A stretch of DNA of 64,000 nt, taken from Arctopsyche grandis (lineage: Eukaryota > Arthropoda > Insecta > Trichoptera > Hydropsychidae). Both the position numbers and the translations under genes were made by a program. The notes under the pieces were generated by a model. The model ran no database searches, was not told the DNA's origin, and worked only from the letters and a program-made list of their open reading frames with translations. Of this stretch, positions 28,592-39,970 are shown one piece after another (position 1 is the first letter of the stretch; each line of letters opens with the position of its first letter). The stretch covers positions 992,001 to 1,056,000 of the forward strand of contig NC_135356.1 of assembly GCF_051622035.1 (NCBI RefSeq). The letters run 5' to 3'.

Positions 28592-29232
28592 GGGGGTATT
28601 CTAGTTTAGAAATTTGAAAAAATCGATTTTTTTTTCTTTCATATTTTCAGAGCTTAAACCTTTAAGAACATGTTTAAGCGGATTTTTAAAATCCAAATTA
28701 TTTTCGGAGATATCGCTGCTTCAGTGACGTGGCATCTAACCGGCGCGTAACCTTACCCGAAACTTTAAACGCGTTTTTCTCGAAAGTTCTTTTTTCGAGA
28801 CGGTTGACATGGTATCTCAAGTTTTACTTGAAATTTGGTGTGAGCCTTCTCTATACATTACTCTATCGCACGAACTAGAACCATAACTAAATTTAAATTT
28901 TTACTATTTTTAAAAAATTCAGAAAAGTCAAAAAAACTGGTAAAAAATGGTCTTTTCATTTCAAACAGCCATTATTTTGCGAAAAAAAATTATTTCGATT
29001 GTAGCATTTGTTTGGATTAAGAATTAATTTTTTTTTATATCAGATAACTATGAGGGTTGGAATCGTGTAAACCAGGGCGCGCCATTTTTTTGACGCGCCC
29101 TTTTGACGCGCCCTTTTGACGCGCCACTTCATCAGCCTGTAACTTTTTGAATTTTGAATTTTTTTTTATGTACTCTTCAAACATTTATAAATAAAATACC
29201 TACAATTCATGCCTCTAGACTAGAATAACCCC
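28592..29232. mobile_element. piggyBac-like MITE with TTAA duplication
   Basis: The 641-bp element is flanked on both sides by TTAA (28588-28591 and 29233-29236). The left end reads GGGGGTATTCTAGTTTAGA; the right end in reverse complement reads GGGGTTATTCTAGTCTAGA. A short tandem GACGCGCCCTTTT repeat lies at about 29075-29130. There is no transposase. TTAA targets are the hallmark of the piggyBac superfamily. Confidence 0.85.
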
Positions 29233-29970
29233 TTAAAGTTCATTTTAATTTTATGCTGAATGTAGAACTTACTTTATTCAACTGAGTGCAAGGTCGAGGC
29301 TCATTTGCAGGACTCGGTTGCAGCGCTCATCCACTCCAAAGTTCTAAAAAATGCAAGAAAAAAAACAGTGAGAGTTGCTTTCGGAAACTATTACAAGAGC
29401 CGGAAAATATTACTTGTATTGATAGTTAAACAAAGTCATATGAACCAGAGTAGGCTCAAAATCAGACGCAAACAAATTCGGCGATTAATAAATTTAAAAT
29501 GATCGCCCAATAGTCAACTATTGCAGTGAAATTAGATTGTTTATCATAAGCCCACCGGTGCGCGCTCCTTCGTATTTAAGGCTAAGGCTAGAAATTAATT
29601 TTGGTTTCTTCACAGCGAATAAGAATTCAAAGTTGCCACTTTTTCCTGAAACTCCCATTCAAATCGCGACACGCTCGCAACTAATATTTGTAATTTGTGA
29701 TTATCTGTACTTTAATTATAAAAAAATTCCGAAAAAATCCGAGAATTTTATGAAATATATAGGCAAGCCAAACTGTCATACATATTATACATATATACAT
29801 ATAATATATTGACGAATTGAGACTAGAGCTTCTAATTTCTCGACTTTATTTGATTCTCAAGATTCCAGAATATCATTTATTCGGAATATGTAAATATTTA
29901 AATCTCGAAATTCGAGAAACTCATTTTGTTGGAATATTTGAATCTCAAGAATTCCCTAAAAAGTTACTTA
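29233..29970. other. No gene recognised
   Basis: AT-rich sequence with short open frames only. No terminal repeats or conserved protein motif seen. Confidence 0.4.
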
Positions 29971-29974
29971 TAAT

Positions 29975-30060
29975 CAGTGGCGGCTCGTCCATACGCACTG
30001 CGGTACTGCAGCACCCCCAAGGAAATTGAGAAAAAAATTATATTATTATATACATAAATG
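29975..30060. mobile_element. Possible hAT terminus
   Basis: CAGTGGCGGCTCGTCCAT resembles the CAGTGGCGG termini of some hAT elements. No matching opposite end or target duplication was found, so this may be one end of a truncated copy. The sequence to 30520 has no recognised gene. Confidence 0.35.
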
Positions 30061-30518
30061 TATGTATATTATATGAAAATATCAATAATATTTAAGCGTG
30101 TATTAAGCTCGCCCGCACACCGATACATCCAATAATGATCATATATCGCGGTACTAATATCAGAAAGTGAGGCATCGTTTATGATTTTGTGCAGTACGGT
30201 TATTGATGGAATTGCTCAAGTGGGCGAAGGGGGGGGGCGCGAGGGCAGCTAGAAGCTTGGTCTGTACTGCACTCCCAACAGTGCTATACACATTTCTTGT
30301 TAAGTTCGTGTGCGCGCCGCGCTCTCGACATGCTCCTCACTTTTCCTCATTTCTTCTGCACCTTTTGTCTTTCTTTCTACACCTCTTACACTTTCTTCCT
30401 TTCTACACTTCCTTCTACACGTCACTCTAAGTATTGTATTTAAGATGGTATAAAAATCAAGAGAAGCTGAGCCAATGTTTTCAAGAACTTAAATATTCTT
30501 CCGAAAATACTGATAAAT

Positions 30519-30635
<117 letters not shown>

Positions 30636-30803
30636 GTCGCAGTTTAGTACGTAGCAGTTAAAGAGAAAATATCTTTTTTTCCGTTATGCACAAGAAAAAC
30701 TAACTGTATAATGTGTCTGCAGTCTGCACTCGGAACTATCCTTCCTAGTAACAGTCAAAGAGAAGTTTGATAAAAAAATATATGTAGATTTACACCGTTG
30801 ACG

Positions 30804-30850
30804 AACGACCCTCGGACCGAATTTTACCGAAAACGGTCCGAAGGGTCGTT
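30804..30850. repeat. GC-rich hairpin followed by a T run
   Basis: AACGACCCTCGGACCG (30804-30819) pairs with CGGTCCGAAGGGTCGTT (30834-30850) with a single-base bulge, leaving a 14-base loop. Seven Ts follow. It stands out in AT-rich DNA. The stretch 30851-32600 holds no recognised gene. Confidence 0.85.
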
Positions 30851-32616
30851 TTTTTATAGATCACTATCAAGCAAGGATAAATACTACCATACAATTTCAA
30901 CGACGAACGGTCGAATGTATCGTTTTCAAAGGACTATACCACAAACGCGATATTTTTTCTATATGTTTTGAACTATCTAAAAATAAACCCCAAGTCCCAC
31001 ATTCACCGCTGTATGATTTCGCCCTTACTTGAAGAGTGTCAAAAATTTAAACTAGCAACGTAAAAATATCAACTAACACTATTGAATTCAAATTTAGCAG
31101 CTAGTGCATTTATACAAATAATCATTTGAAATATCATAAATTGAGGTAATATATAAAAGAAATTTCATTCATGTCACTATTACATAAAAAAAAAAATTTG
31201 AAACCCGTTGTTCCAAAATTGGGGTGACACCACTGCATACAGATAACATATCATCGATGGTAAAACAAAAATAAATTATTAATTGCAAAGTTGTCAACAG
31301 AATGTTACGTGTTGGGATGGGACCAATGTTTACCATGCTCAGTGGTAAAATCAAATTGTGCATTCAAAGATTTTTAAACTTTCGTTATATTGATTGTGTC
31401 ACGTTTATGAAATAAAATCTTCCCGGTCAGTGCAACTGCAGATATGTATACATAAATATGTATGTATATGTTTCTCGAAAACGCAAACGGTTATGTGCGT
31501 AGTACATAGTTGCGAAATACAATATTTTCCCCAAGCAAAAATTGTATTGAAGAAAATTTGGTGAATTGAATATAGTTTACATAACAATTTTTATTTGTTT
31601 ATTGACTCCGAAAGATTCAAGATTTTAAATTTTAAAAAATTGCCACCCCCCCCCCCCCTTCTTTTTCTCCCAGGACAAATTCACAGTTGGTTGAATCTCA
31701 AAAAAGACAATCAAATGATGCACCAAATGGCGCGCTCAGCCAACCGATTCAAAATGGCGGTAATACTTCATGCTTAATAATGGCTTTTACCAATATTATA
31801 CGCTTACCAAATAGTATCTAAATGGAAATGTTCTCTTTTTTTCAATTTAAGAATTATGCCCTCCATCTTTTTATATTTATTATAAGCGGCCATCATTTTG
31901 TTCTCTACATCGAAAGAAATCAAAATATACTGATTGAATCATTTTATGACGCCCAGAAGTACATATATATTATACATATATAATGCAAGGGGACTCTTTT
32001 ATTATGTTCGCATGACAAGTCCGTGTGACAAGAACAGAAATTTCCGCCGCGCCCCACTGGTGTCTACACACTTAAATTCGTACCCTTAAATTGTTCATAC
32101 ATGCTATGAATGAAGGGCGAGCGGTCGCACCATTTACTTGCCTTCATTAAAAAAAATAATTGAAAAAACGTGGAAAATATGAGCGATTTTTAAAGCAAAG
32201 TACTGTTACCTTTTTTCTGATATCGACCCTGAACCATGTTCATTGTGGTGTAATTTTTGTTAAAAATTTTTTTAGATGATTTTTGACGATATGAAAAATA
32301 AAATTTCATAAAAAAATGTTCAAAATGTCCCGTTTAAATGGCTTCAGATTTCTGCGGCCCACCACTGGTGTAAACGTACATACACATGTATGTATATACA
32401 TATGCTTATTCGAACCCTCAAAATAAGGCAGCCAATAACACAAAGGAAAAAAAGTACAGCTACAACTACATACAATTGCGGTTGCTTGCAATGAACAAAA
32501 TTGCAAAAGAAACCCAAAATTCCCAATTTAAAACAATACAACTAAAAACATAGATAAAGTAAAAAATAGGAATTTACCACATAACGCACCCAAAAGCCGA
32601 AACAAAATGCCACCGA

Positions 32617-33478
32617 ATATTGTAGAACGCCCGCTATTGTGAATGCGTAATATGATACAATCAAAAAGAAACGCAGAAATGACGTTAACAAAACGCACAA
32701 CCAAAATGGCGACAGGAAAAAATATTTTTGATTTCGCAGTTGCAGTCGAAAATACCTGTATGTGTGCGGCCCCATCACTGTTGAGCTCCATTGTCTTCCA
32801 CAAAGCAGGAGACTTGCCAGCAAGATGTTCTCTCGCTGAAGGCTCGTCTGGATCTGACCTGCGCCATGGGGTGGTCCTGAAAATTTACCCAGACACTGTA
32901 TCGATTGAAGCAACCCCGGCTTTCCCCCCCCCCCCTCCCCTCTCACCGCCCCTTGTTGCCATGAGCTCAGATGCGCATGTCAACATAGACTTTTCTCCCC
33001 TACAGGCAAGTAATCGATTTAATGGCCGGTGTCACATGAAGGTCACGGTTAGTATAGGTCTGTTACTGAGAGTTGTCGCGAACAAATGCGCTTGCGTAGT
33101 GTATGTGAATAGGTGTATAGCATGCTGTCACACTGAATCCAAAAATAAAAGTCGAGGAATACCTGTAAAAATCGCAAACAAAGAAAGTGCAAACTGCGCA
33201 ATAAAAAATGGCCGAATCAAATTGAAACCGATGTACAGACATACAATATTATACAGCGCCCGTTATTGTGAATTCGTCGAGCGTAGACACCGCTTTACAA
33301 TCTTAAAAGTAATCGCAAAAACTATGGAAACAAAATGCATAACCAAAATGGCGACAATATATTTTTTTGCAATGGTAAGGATAAATACCTTAGTGTGTTG
33401 ACCATCACTGGTGAGTTCCATCGTCTCCCAGGAAGCCATTTTCAGGACATCTCAGGAAGCGGTCGGTAGTAAGATGTC
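32617..33478. repeat. Two diverged copies of a roughly 220-bp unit
   Basis: Positions 32617-32828 and 33244-33478 share, in order, GCCCG(C/T)TATTGTGAAT, ACCAAAATGGCGACA, CATCACTG and a (G/C)AG(C/T)TCCAT(T/C)GTCT word, about 640 bp apart. A 252-codon open frame (32643-33401) spans both, but its composition and poly-C run give no family match, so I treat it as fortuitous. Confidence 0.6.
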
Positions 33479-33578
33479 ACCTCGGCAAAGTGTCACCTCG
33501 AACTAAGCGCATTTACAACCTTTGAACAATACACGGCCCCCTCAGGCTCCGGTGACCCCTGATATGTATACCCTGCAA

Positions 33579-34154
33579 CAGCGTTTCCCAACCTTTTTTG
33601 ACTCGCGTACCACTTGGTAGTACATAATGGTAAGGAATGTGAAGACAGGATATGTAGCATATGAAGATCTGTTTTGGTAAGAAATTTTGTGGAAAAAAAG
33701 CTATTTGCGAATTCAAGTTATTTATTTATAGAAGCGTGAACGCGGTAAATTTAAAAATGCACTTCAAAATCCATGCCGGATCTGGGGAAAACGTATAAAT
33801 TGCCAGATTTTCGATCATCGACTGTATATATTGACGTCGACGTTGACTAATTAAGATAATGTTTATTAATTACTAGTTGTTTTACTCGGCTTCGCTCAAT
33901 ATTTGCAATATCAACAGCTTAAACATGGCTAATCTAATAGAAAATATTTATTTTGTTTTCGAAGTTCCCAAAAAAAGACACAAACTTACAAAGTCTCTTT
34001 CGAAATTATATATTTGATATAAAAAATATTTCTATTTTTATGATTGTAAATCATTCATTCCTGCATATCCGCCATTACTGTTTTATTTCGCGTACCACCA
34101 ACCATCAACCGCGTACCACCAATTGGTACGCGTACCACAGGTTGGGAAACGCTG
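33579..34154. mobile_element. hAT-type non-autonomous element
   Basis: The 576-bp element has terminal inverted repeats CAGCGTTTCCCAACCT (left) and CAGCGTTTCCCAACCTGTGG (right, reverse complement). It is flanked by CCCTGCAA (33571-33578) and CCCTACAA (34155-34162), an 8-bp duplication with one mismatch. There is no transposase. It contains a zinc-finger-like fragment at about 33733-33840. Confidence 0.88.
33733..33840 (+). pseudogene. Zinc-finger-like coding fragment inside a hAT MITE
   Basis: The plus strand encodes VNLKMHFKIHAGSGENV before a stop, resembling the second half of a C2H2 finger and its linker (NLKxHxxIHTG). It aligns over about 110 bp with 36417-36535 on the opposite strand. 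It is too short and broken to be functional. Capture by the element is inferred. Confidence 0.5.
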
Positions 34155-34536
34155 CCCTACAATATCGATCGAAACGGTTGCTTGCAGCAAGTAACCGCTC
34201 ACGATAGGGTTGTCACTTCTGTTATGTGGTAAATATCTTACAAACCTATGTACTATGTATTTATAATATATAACTCTTTTTTCTCACGTATTATCTAATC
34301 TTAATTATTTAAACGCCCGTTTAATTGATATTTTTCTCTTAATTTTGATATCTTATTATTTACGAAACTTTCAATGCCTTAATTGTCTCAAGACTGTTAT
34401 TTGAATTGTCCCACTACATATTTGTAATCTCAAATATTATTATCCCTCTTTATCTGCATATCCATTCAACCATTTCTCGATACCTTCACAGGATACATAT
34501 GTCAAATATCCAAAACTTAAAATATTGTTTTTATTA

Positions 34537-34897
34537 CACTGAGCAACAAAAAAATTACCAGAGCGGAGACTAACCAATCTTTACTAACTTTGACCCACTG
34601 AATTCGAATATGATAATGATTTTTGTTGGTTGGTGATCATTTACGATATATGAGCGTTTAAAAAATGCGCGATTTTTACAGTTTTTTGGCCTTTGCTGTC
34701 TTTAACTCAAAATCTAGTATTGCTGTGCTCAAAGTGAGTATTGGAATCAATAGTCAGATGTTTTTCCTATTGATAGTGATATTTTGTTGCTTTAAAATAC
34801 TTTTTACGGATTTTTTTTCCGTGCTATTCAAATTTAGTAAAGATTGGTTAGTCTCCACTCCGGTAACTCAAAAACGTGATTTTTTTGTTGCTCAGTG
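34537..34897. mobile_element. MITE with TTA duplication (PIF/Harbinger-like)
   Basis: Terminal inverted repeats start CACTGAGCAACAAAAAAAT and extend inward through a second inverted block containing AACCAATCTTTACTA. The element is 361 bp and flanked by TTA at 34534-34536 and 34898-34900. A 3-bp TWA target suggests PIF/Harbinger, but a Tc1-like element using TA cannot be excluded. A partial copy lies at 47540-47757. Confidence 0.75.
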
Positions 34898-34967
34898 TTA
34901 TCTTTATCGCTATAGCTGCGTTTTTCTCACGAACTGTGTTACCCTCGAATATCATTATTCCTCTTAA

Positions 34968-35530
34968 CCCTTTGAATTCTGACCAACGCCGATTGGCGTT
35001 TTACCAATGTAAATATTCTTGTTTATTTTTAAGTTTGTAAAAAATAAACAAGAATACTGCCCACTAAGCCTTTCCTGGTAGCATCGAAAAATAAATTCAT
35101 TGAAAATGGCTGGTGTAATCCGTGTCAATGTTTATAAAGACTGGTTTACACCGGAACTTCTGAATTTATAACCACACAGAATTTTTCGATTGAAACCCCA
35201 ACTGCCGAGTATTTTAGATTGTGGCTTGGCATTTAGATTGTGAGCATTAAATTTTAGCAACAATGAAGAAGATGTAACTAGTTTTGGAAAAACACATTCA
35301 TTAATAGACTTCTTTTGTTTATTTTATATTGTTTCAAGATATATTAAAGAGTTTAAACACACATTTACAAAACTCGAAATCCTCAGCGGCAGATATCTAG
35401 TGTTTGTTTGGATAAGCTACACTTTTTATACCTGCTTTCTATTGGATTTCTAAATAATTCTAGTTGGAAATGTTGGCGAAATTTTAAGCGTGGCGGGCTT
35501 TCAACAGAAAAGTCGTCAGCACTCAAAGGG
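34968..35530. mobile_element. piggyBac-like MITE, CCCTTTGA family, complete copy
   Basis: The element is 563 bp and flanked by TTAA at 34964-34967 and 35531-35534. Ends read CCCTTTGAATTCTGACCAAC (left) and CCCTTTGAGTGCTGACGAC (right, reverse complement). There is no transposase. It belongs to the same family as 47926-48605 and the partial copies at 36570, 38340 and 60859. Confidence 0.9.
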
Positions 35531-35534
35531 TTAA

Positions 35535-36416
35535 TCTGTATGACTAATTGTGTGTTTCTATTAAACCATTTCGTGATATCCCCAAAGGACAAATATATCA
35601 AATATTAAACTTACGCATGAATGCCAGTTGTTTTACCAAAATTCTGTCATTGGTTGAAATTAATATCCTTGTTGTATATCTACTCATGTCAGCCATATTG
35701 AACCCCACTTGTGATTAAACTGCCGAATTAAACTGGTAACTTGTAACTAGTAATTTTGTGTTCGAGACTTGTATCACGCATCTCAAAACATGTCTGCATA
35801 GATCTCGTCTACACAAAATGCTTCTTTTGGAAAATAAAATATAAACATTATTTTTTTTTATAAATTACATATACCATCTCCTACTCGTCCCCGTAACACT
35901 TCATTTCAGTTTATAATTTTGACTTTCCACCTAGTAACTAACTAAGTTTATTCATCGAGATAGTGCAGAAGAGATTTCTTCGGCACTTGCATAACGAGTA
36001 TGGTATTATCAATATATGTACATACATACACATGCTGAATTTAAATATGAAAGCTGGAATATAGAATATATATTTTCCCCACATCACAGAACATACGTTT
36101 CAGTAAAAAAAATTTAAACAGGCTTGACCTATGACAGTGACAGTACGACATGGTTCAATCCGGAATTATTGGCAACCCTATTCCAAATCTACAGCTGGAT
36201 CATCTGCGCAGATGCGAATCAATATGTACCCAAAACAAACAGAAATGGCGGACATGCTCCACGAATGAATTATTTACAATCATAATAAGAATCCAAACTT
36301 CGTCACACGACAAAATCATTTCCGAACTAAGAAGAGGCTAGTAAAATATAGAAATATTTTTTATATAATTATTAAACATTATCGCAATTAAGTCTTCGAC
36401 TGTCAATTGTACATAC
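35535..36416. other. No gene recognised
   Basis: AT-rich sequence with short open frames (at most 66 codons) that show no conserved motif. No terminal repeats found. Confidence 0.4.
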
Positions 36417-36535
36417 AGTCGATGATTGAAATTCGGGCAATCGATACCGTTTCTTTCTTTTCCGGTATGGATTTTGGAGTGCATTTTTAAATTTACCACG
36501 TTAGCGCTCCAATAAATATGTACATAACTTGAATT
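36417..36535 (-). pseudogene. Zinc-finger-like coding fragment
   Basis: The minus strand reads NVVNLKMHSKIHTGKERNG, followed by a Cys-Pro pair. This looks like the helix, HxxxH and TGE(K)-type linker of a C2H2 zinc finger. The first Cys pair is missing and no neighbouring finger is present. It is homologous to 33733-33840. Confidence 0.5.
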
Positions 36536-36569
36536 TGACACTCGAGAACAGCTCGATAACGATCTTTAA

Positions 36570-36700
36570 CCCTTTGAGTGCTGACGATCTGTTGAAAGCC
36601 AACAACATTTCCAACTAGAATTACATATTTAGAAATCCAATAGAAAGCAGGTATAAAAATTATAGCTAATCCAAACAAACCATAGATCACCACCAAGTTC
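36570..36700. mobile_element. piggyBac-like MITE end, CCCTTTGA family
   Basis: TTAA at 36566-36569 is followed by CCCTTTGAGTGCTGACGA and then by sequence matching the right end of the 34968 element in inverted orientation. The second end is missing, so the copy is truncated. Confidence 0.75.
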
Positions 36701-36731
36701 TGCTTACGGTTAAATTTTTATTACTTTAAAG

Positions 36732-37536
36732 CAGAGGTTCCCAAAGTGATCCGTACGCACTCCCGGGGGTTCGTGAGGACTGCCAGGGGGTCCCTGACAG
36801 GAAGAAAAATAAATTACCACTTACACGAAAACCATGTGAAACGTATAAGAGGTTAGTAAAAAATGGGGGTCCCCGAGATGTAAATGGGTATCCACGGACC
36901 GGAATCAATGGAATCAAATTTAATAAAAATAATGCGGGTTTTAATACACAGTACAAGAAGAATTGATTGGATTAAGCACAAACAAAGAACTTACAGGTAC
37001 AGTTTAGAGAGGGTTACCAGCATTTCTGGCTGCAGAAAGATATCCTTGTTGCTTATCCTGTATTGTGGGCTATCGCAAGTAAGTTTTTGATAGCATTTCC
37101 TACTTCGTACCTCGTGGAAAGAGGTTTTAGTGCAGTTACCAATTTTCTTACGAAAAAAAGAAATCGGTTGCAAATCACTGAACGTGGAGATTTACGACTG
37201 TACCTTACGAATTTGAACCCAACTATTGACCAATTGATATAGGAGCATCAGGTTCATCCCTCTCATTAACAGAATTTATTATTTTATGTAAGAATTTTAT
37301 TGTGTTTTGATTTGTTCATTTTCATTAAAAAAAAAATCAATAACGATAAGAATAAAAAATATTCATATTTTTTTTTACAATTTTCCACTATACAACAAAA
37401 CCTATCACAGTGTGTTCATATTTGTATTTAAAAAAATTACACTATTACTAATTTCACGAAGGATAAAAGGAAGGGTCCACGAAGGATAAAATACTGGGTT
37501 AGGGGTCCACGGGGAAAATAAGTTTGGGAACCTATG
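36732..37536 (+). mobile_element. hAT transposon, internally deleted
   Basis: The element is 805 bp with a perfect 8-bp duplication CTTTAAAG at 36724-36731 and 37537-37544. Ends read CAGAGGTTCCCAAAGTGATC and CATAGGTTCCCAAACTTATT (reverse complement). Subterminal GGGGGTCC/GGGGTCCAC motifs lie inside both ends. Only the C-terminal part of the transposase remains. Confidence 0.93.
36976..37242 (+). pseudogene. hAT transposase C-terminus (ZBED5/SCAND3-like)
   Basis: One open frame runs from just after a stop at 36973-36975 to a TAG at 37240-37242. It contains FPTSYLVERGFSAVTNFLTK, then RNRLQITERGDLRLYLTNL. This is the dimerisation region of hAT transposases of the type domesticated as ZBED5/SCAND3/FAM200 proteins. 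The DDE catalytic residues and zinc finger are missing because the element is internally deleted. Confidence 0.9.
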
Positions 37537-37616
37537 CTTTAAAGCGCTATATACATTTATTATACACGTCAATTGTCACGAACATAAAAATTAATGATAT
37601 AAACATCGGACATAAT

Positions 37617-38298
37617 TAGGGTTGTCAGGCGTCCCGATTAATCGGGATTGTCACCAGTTTTAAGTCCAGTGTCCCGGTATCCCGAACAAACCTCTCGGGA
37701 CGCCCAAATGTCCCGGTTTACTACTTTTTTAAATTCCCACAGAAGTTTTTTAACTCAGAATTAACATAAAATATAAACAAAAAGTCGATGTCTGGACCAG
37801 AAAGTCTGGTAAACACTGCAGCAGTGAACTATTTGTCTCTATCTTATACTTTCTGGAAGACTACGTGTAGAAGGAAGACAAAAAATGTGCACCAGGCATC
37901 AATCAATTTGTCTTCAATCGATAATTGTCTAACACTCAGAATGATTCATCACATGCAGACGCGGAGTAGATACCGTCAGAACAGAAAACTAAAAGATTTC
38001 TGCTATTTATCTAATATTGAATATAAAAAGCTGAAGAAAAAGCACAAAAACCATATTAGATTTTTTCACTAATCCTCTCAGTCTATCTTTGTCTATCTAA
38101 GTCTATCTTTGGTTTATTAATTGAAATTGTAGCACTTTTCATTTACATATATTAAAAATAGAAGGAAAAAAAACAATTATAGATATTCTAAATATTATCA
38201 GTTCGATTGAAAATATATCTATAGAAAAGTCAAAGATCTAATTTTTTGGGGGAGGGGGGGGTGTCCCGGTTTGACTTGCATGAAATCTGACAACCCTA
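37617..38298. mobile_element. hAT-like element with perfect 8-bp duplication
   Basis: The element is 682 bp, flanked by GACATAAT at 37609-37616 and 38299-38306. Ends read TAGGGTTGTCAGGCGTCCCG (left) and TAGGGTTGTCAGATTTCATG (right, reverse complement). Several TGTCCCGG/TCGGGA words lie just inside the ends. A 94-codon frame (37788-38072) inside matches no family I know. Confidence 0.92.
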
Positions 38299-38334
38299 GA
38301 CATAATGCAAAATTGCAATGCAAGTAAATTTTTT

Positions 38335-39493
38335 TTCCAGGTAGCATTGAAAAAAAATGCATTGAATATGGGTCGTGTAATCCGTGTCAATGTTTATCAA
38401 GACTGGTTTACACCGGATTTGCTGAATTTATAATTATAGTAGAATTTCTCGTCGGAAATCCCTAGCTGCTGAGTATTTTAGATTGTGGCTTGGTATTTAG
38501 AATTTGAGCATGACATTTTAAGAACGATGAAGATCGAACTAGTTTTTGAGAAATACATTAATTAATAGACTTAGAATTTGTTTATTTTATATTATTGCAA
38601 GATATACATATTAGAGAGTCTAAACACACCTTTACAAAACTCGAAATCCTCATTGGTAGTTATCTAGGGTCTCATACTTTTTTAAATAATGCAATAATAA
38701 TTATGACTGATGGTTGTATCAAAAAGTTATTTTCTTTGAATTTTTAATAGATTTTTATTTATCATAAAATATACTTACAATAAATTGATTCTACATATAT
38801 ACATGTATGTATATAATAGTTATTAATCTAACGATTATTATCTATTTACAAGGCTTTTATTATTCGTTTTCGTTTTGATGATAGTAATAAAATTAATAAT
38901 AGGAGATCATGCTAGTTTGACATGCATATGTACCAGTGGTTCTCATGTGCAGCCATCAACGCTTCATAAAGTAATATTTCACAATTTTATTTGTTATTTT
39001 TAGCATATTATGTAGTTTGATTAAAACAACTTCGGAATTCAAATTCAAAACGTAAATTTATAGTGTCTTCAATCTATATCTGGAACATGCTATATGCTTG
39101 CATTGATTTATTTACAATATTGTATTATTGTACATAAATTTATTTTTTTGTAGTTGTTTATAATTCGAACTATGTATGTAATACATGTCAAAAATTTATA
39201 AATAATTTTACAAATAAAATAGTGAAATATTACTCTATATAGCGTTGGTGGCTGCACATGAGAACCACTGATCTAGTCACATATCTGCACTCAGATTGAC
39301 TGAAATTTGATACAAAAACATTTTTTCGGGTTTCAAAGTATTTTTGCACACTCCACTTCTCCGGAGGTTTTTCCTTAGTCTGCAAATCGTACGACTCGTT
39401 GATCAATGCAAAACTCCTTAATGGAAGATCGGTTGATGTAGTATTTTTGTAAATAAACACTCCAGAGATGATTTCACGAGTACCGGTCAATTT
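38335..39493. repeat. 1.2-kb dispersed duplication, copy 1 (partner 60985-62195)
   Basis: From the word CCAGGTAGCATTGAAAAAA onward this segment matches 60985-62195 at high identity, including an internal hAT MITE and the sequence beyond it. The left part is derived from the CCCTTTGA piggyBac-like MITE. The two copies lie in different surroundings, so the duplicated block moved or was copied as a composite. Confidence 0.9.
38934..39270. mobile_element. hAT MITE inside the duplication
   Basis: Terminal inverted repeats CAGTGGTTCTCATGTGCAGC (left) and CAGTGGTTCTCATGTGCAGC (right, reverse complement) bound a 337-bp element. The flanking 8 bp (ATATGTAC / ATCTAGTC) match poorly, so the duplication has decayed or one flank was replaced. 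The partner is at 61642-61978. Confidence 0.85.
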
Positions 39494-39499
39494 AGACAT
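39271..39499 (-). other. Conserved open frame of unknown origin
   Basis: Read on the minus strand from an ATG at 39499, a frame of about 76 codons begins MSKLTGTREIISGVFIYKNT and runs in exon-like sequence up to the end of the hAT MITE. The second copy (62190 leftward) has most of the same codons but a Lys-to-stop change. The balanced composition contrasts with the AT-rich surroundings. I do not recognise the protein. It may be a captured or pseudogenised host exon. Confidence 0.35.
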
Positions 39500-39970
39500 T
39501 CAAAGATACATAAATTCACAACAAGCTGAATGTGAGTAAAATTGTTCAAAACGTAATTATAAATGACATGTCAAAACTCGTCATCGTTCTGATACCTGGA
39601 AAAAAATCATAGGTCAAAAATATGGGTTTTTCGCGATTTTCAACAAAACGGTAAGTTTTATTATAAAATTACATCTGACAAAAATTGTAGATTATAAAAT
39701 TATCTATAAAAAATGTATCAGTACTTTTTTTTCTAAGAGCCACCGTTTCTGAGGTATAACGATTCAAAAAATTGTAAAAGTTGTAATCGTCATAATATGC
39801 ATAATACTTTGAGATATAATAAAATTATAACTTTGAGAATATCAGGTAAAATGAAACCCAGCCCCCTAATTTATACGCTAGTGTAACCTTGAGACAACAT
39901 CTGTCTCCCTTTTCAGAGTTAGGCCATATATATTTTTTTTTTGTTCTGATACTGGTCCATTCATCTAGAG

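Noticed and set aside
32643-33401. 252-codon open frame as a gene
   Set aside because: It spans two diverged repeat copies and a poly-C run, has no recognisable domain and no splice or start context.
37788-38072. 94-codon frame in the hAT-like element as a transposase
   Set aside because: No hAT motif such as the C-terminal dimerisation block is visible; the element is too short to be autonomous.
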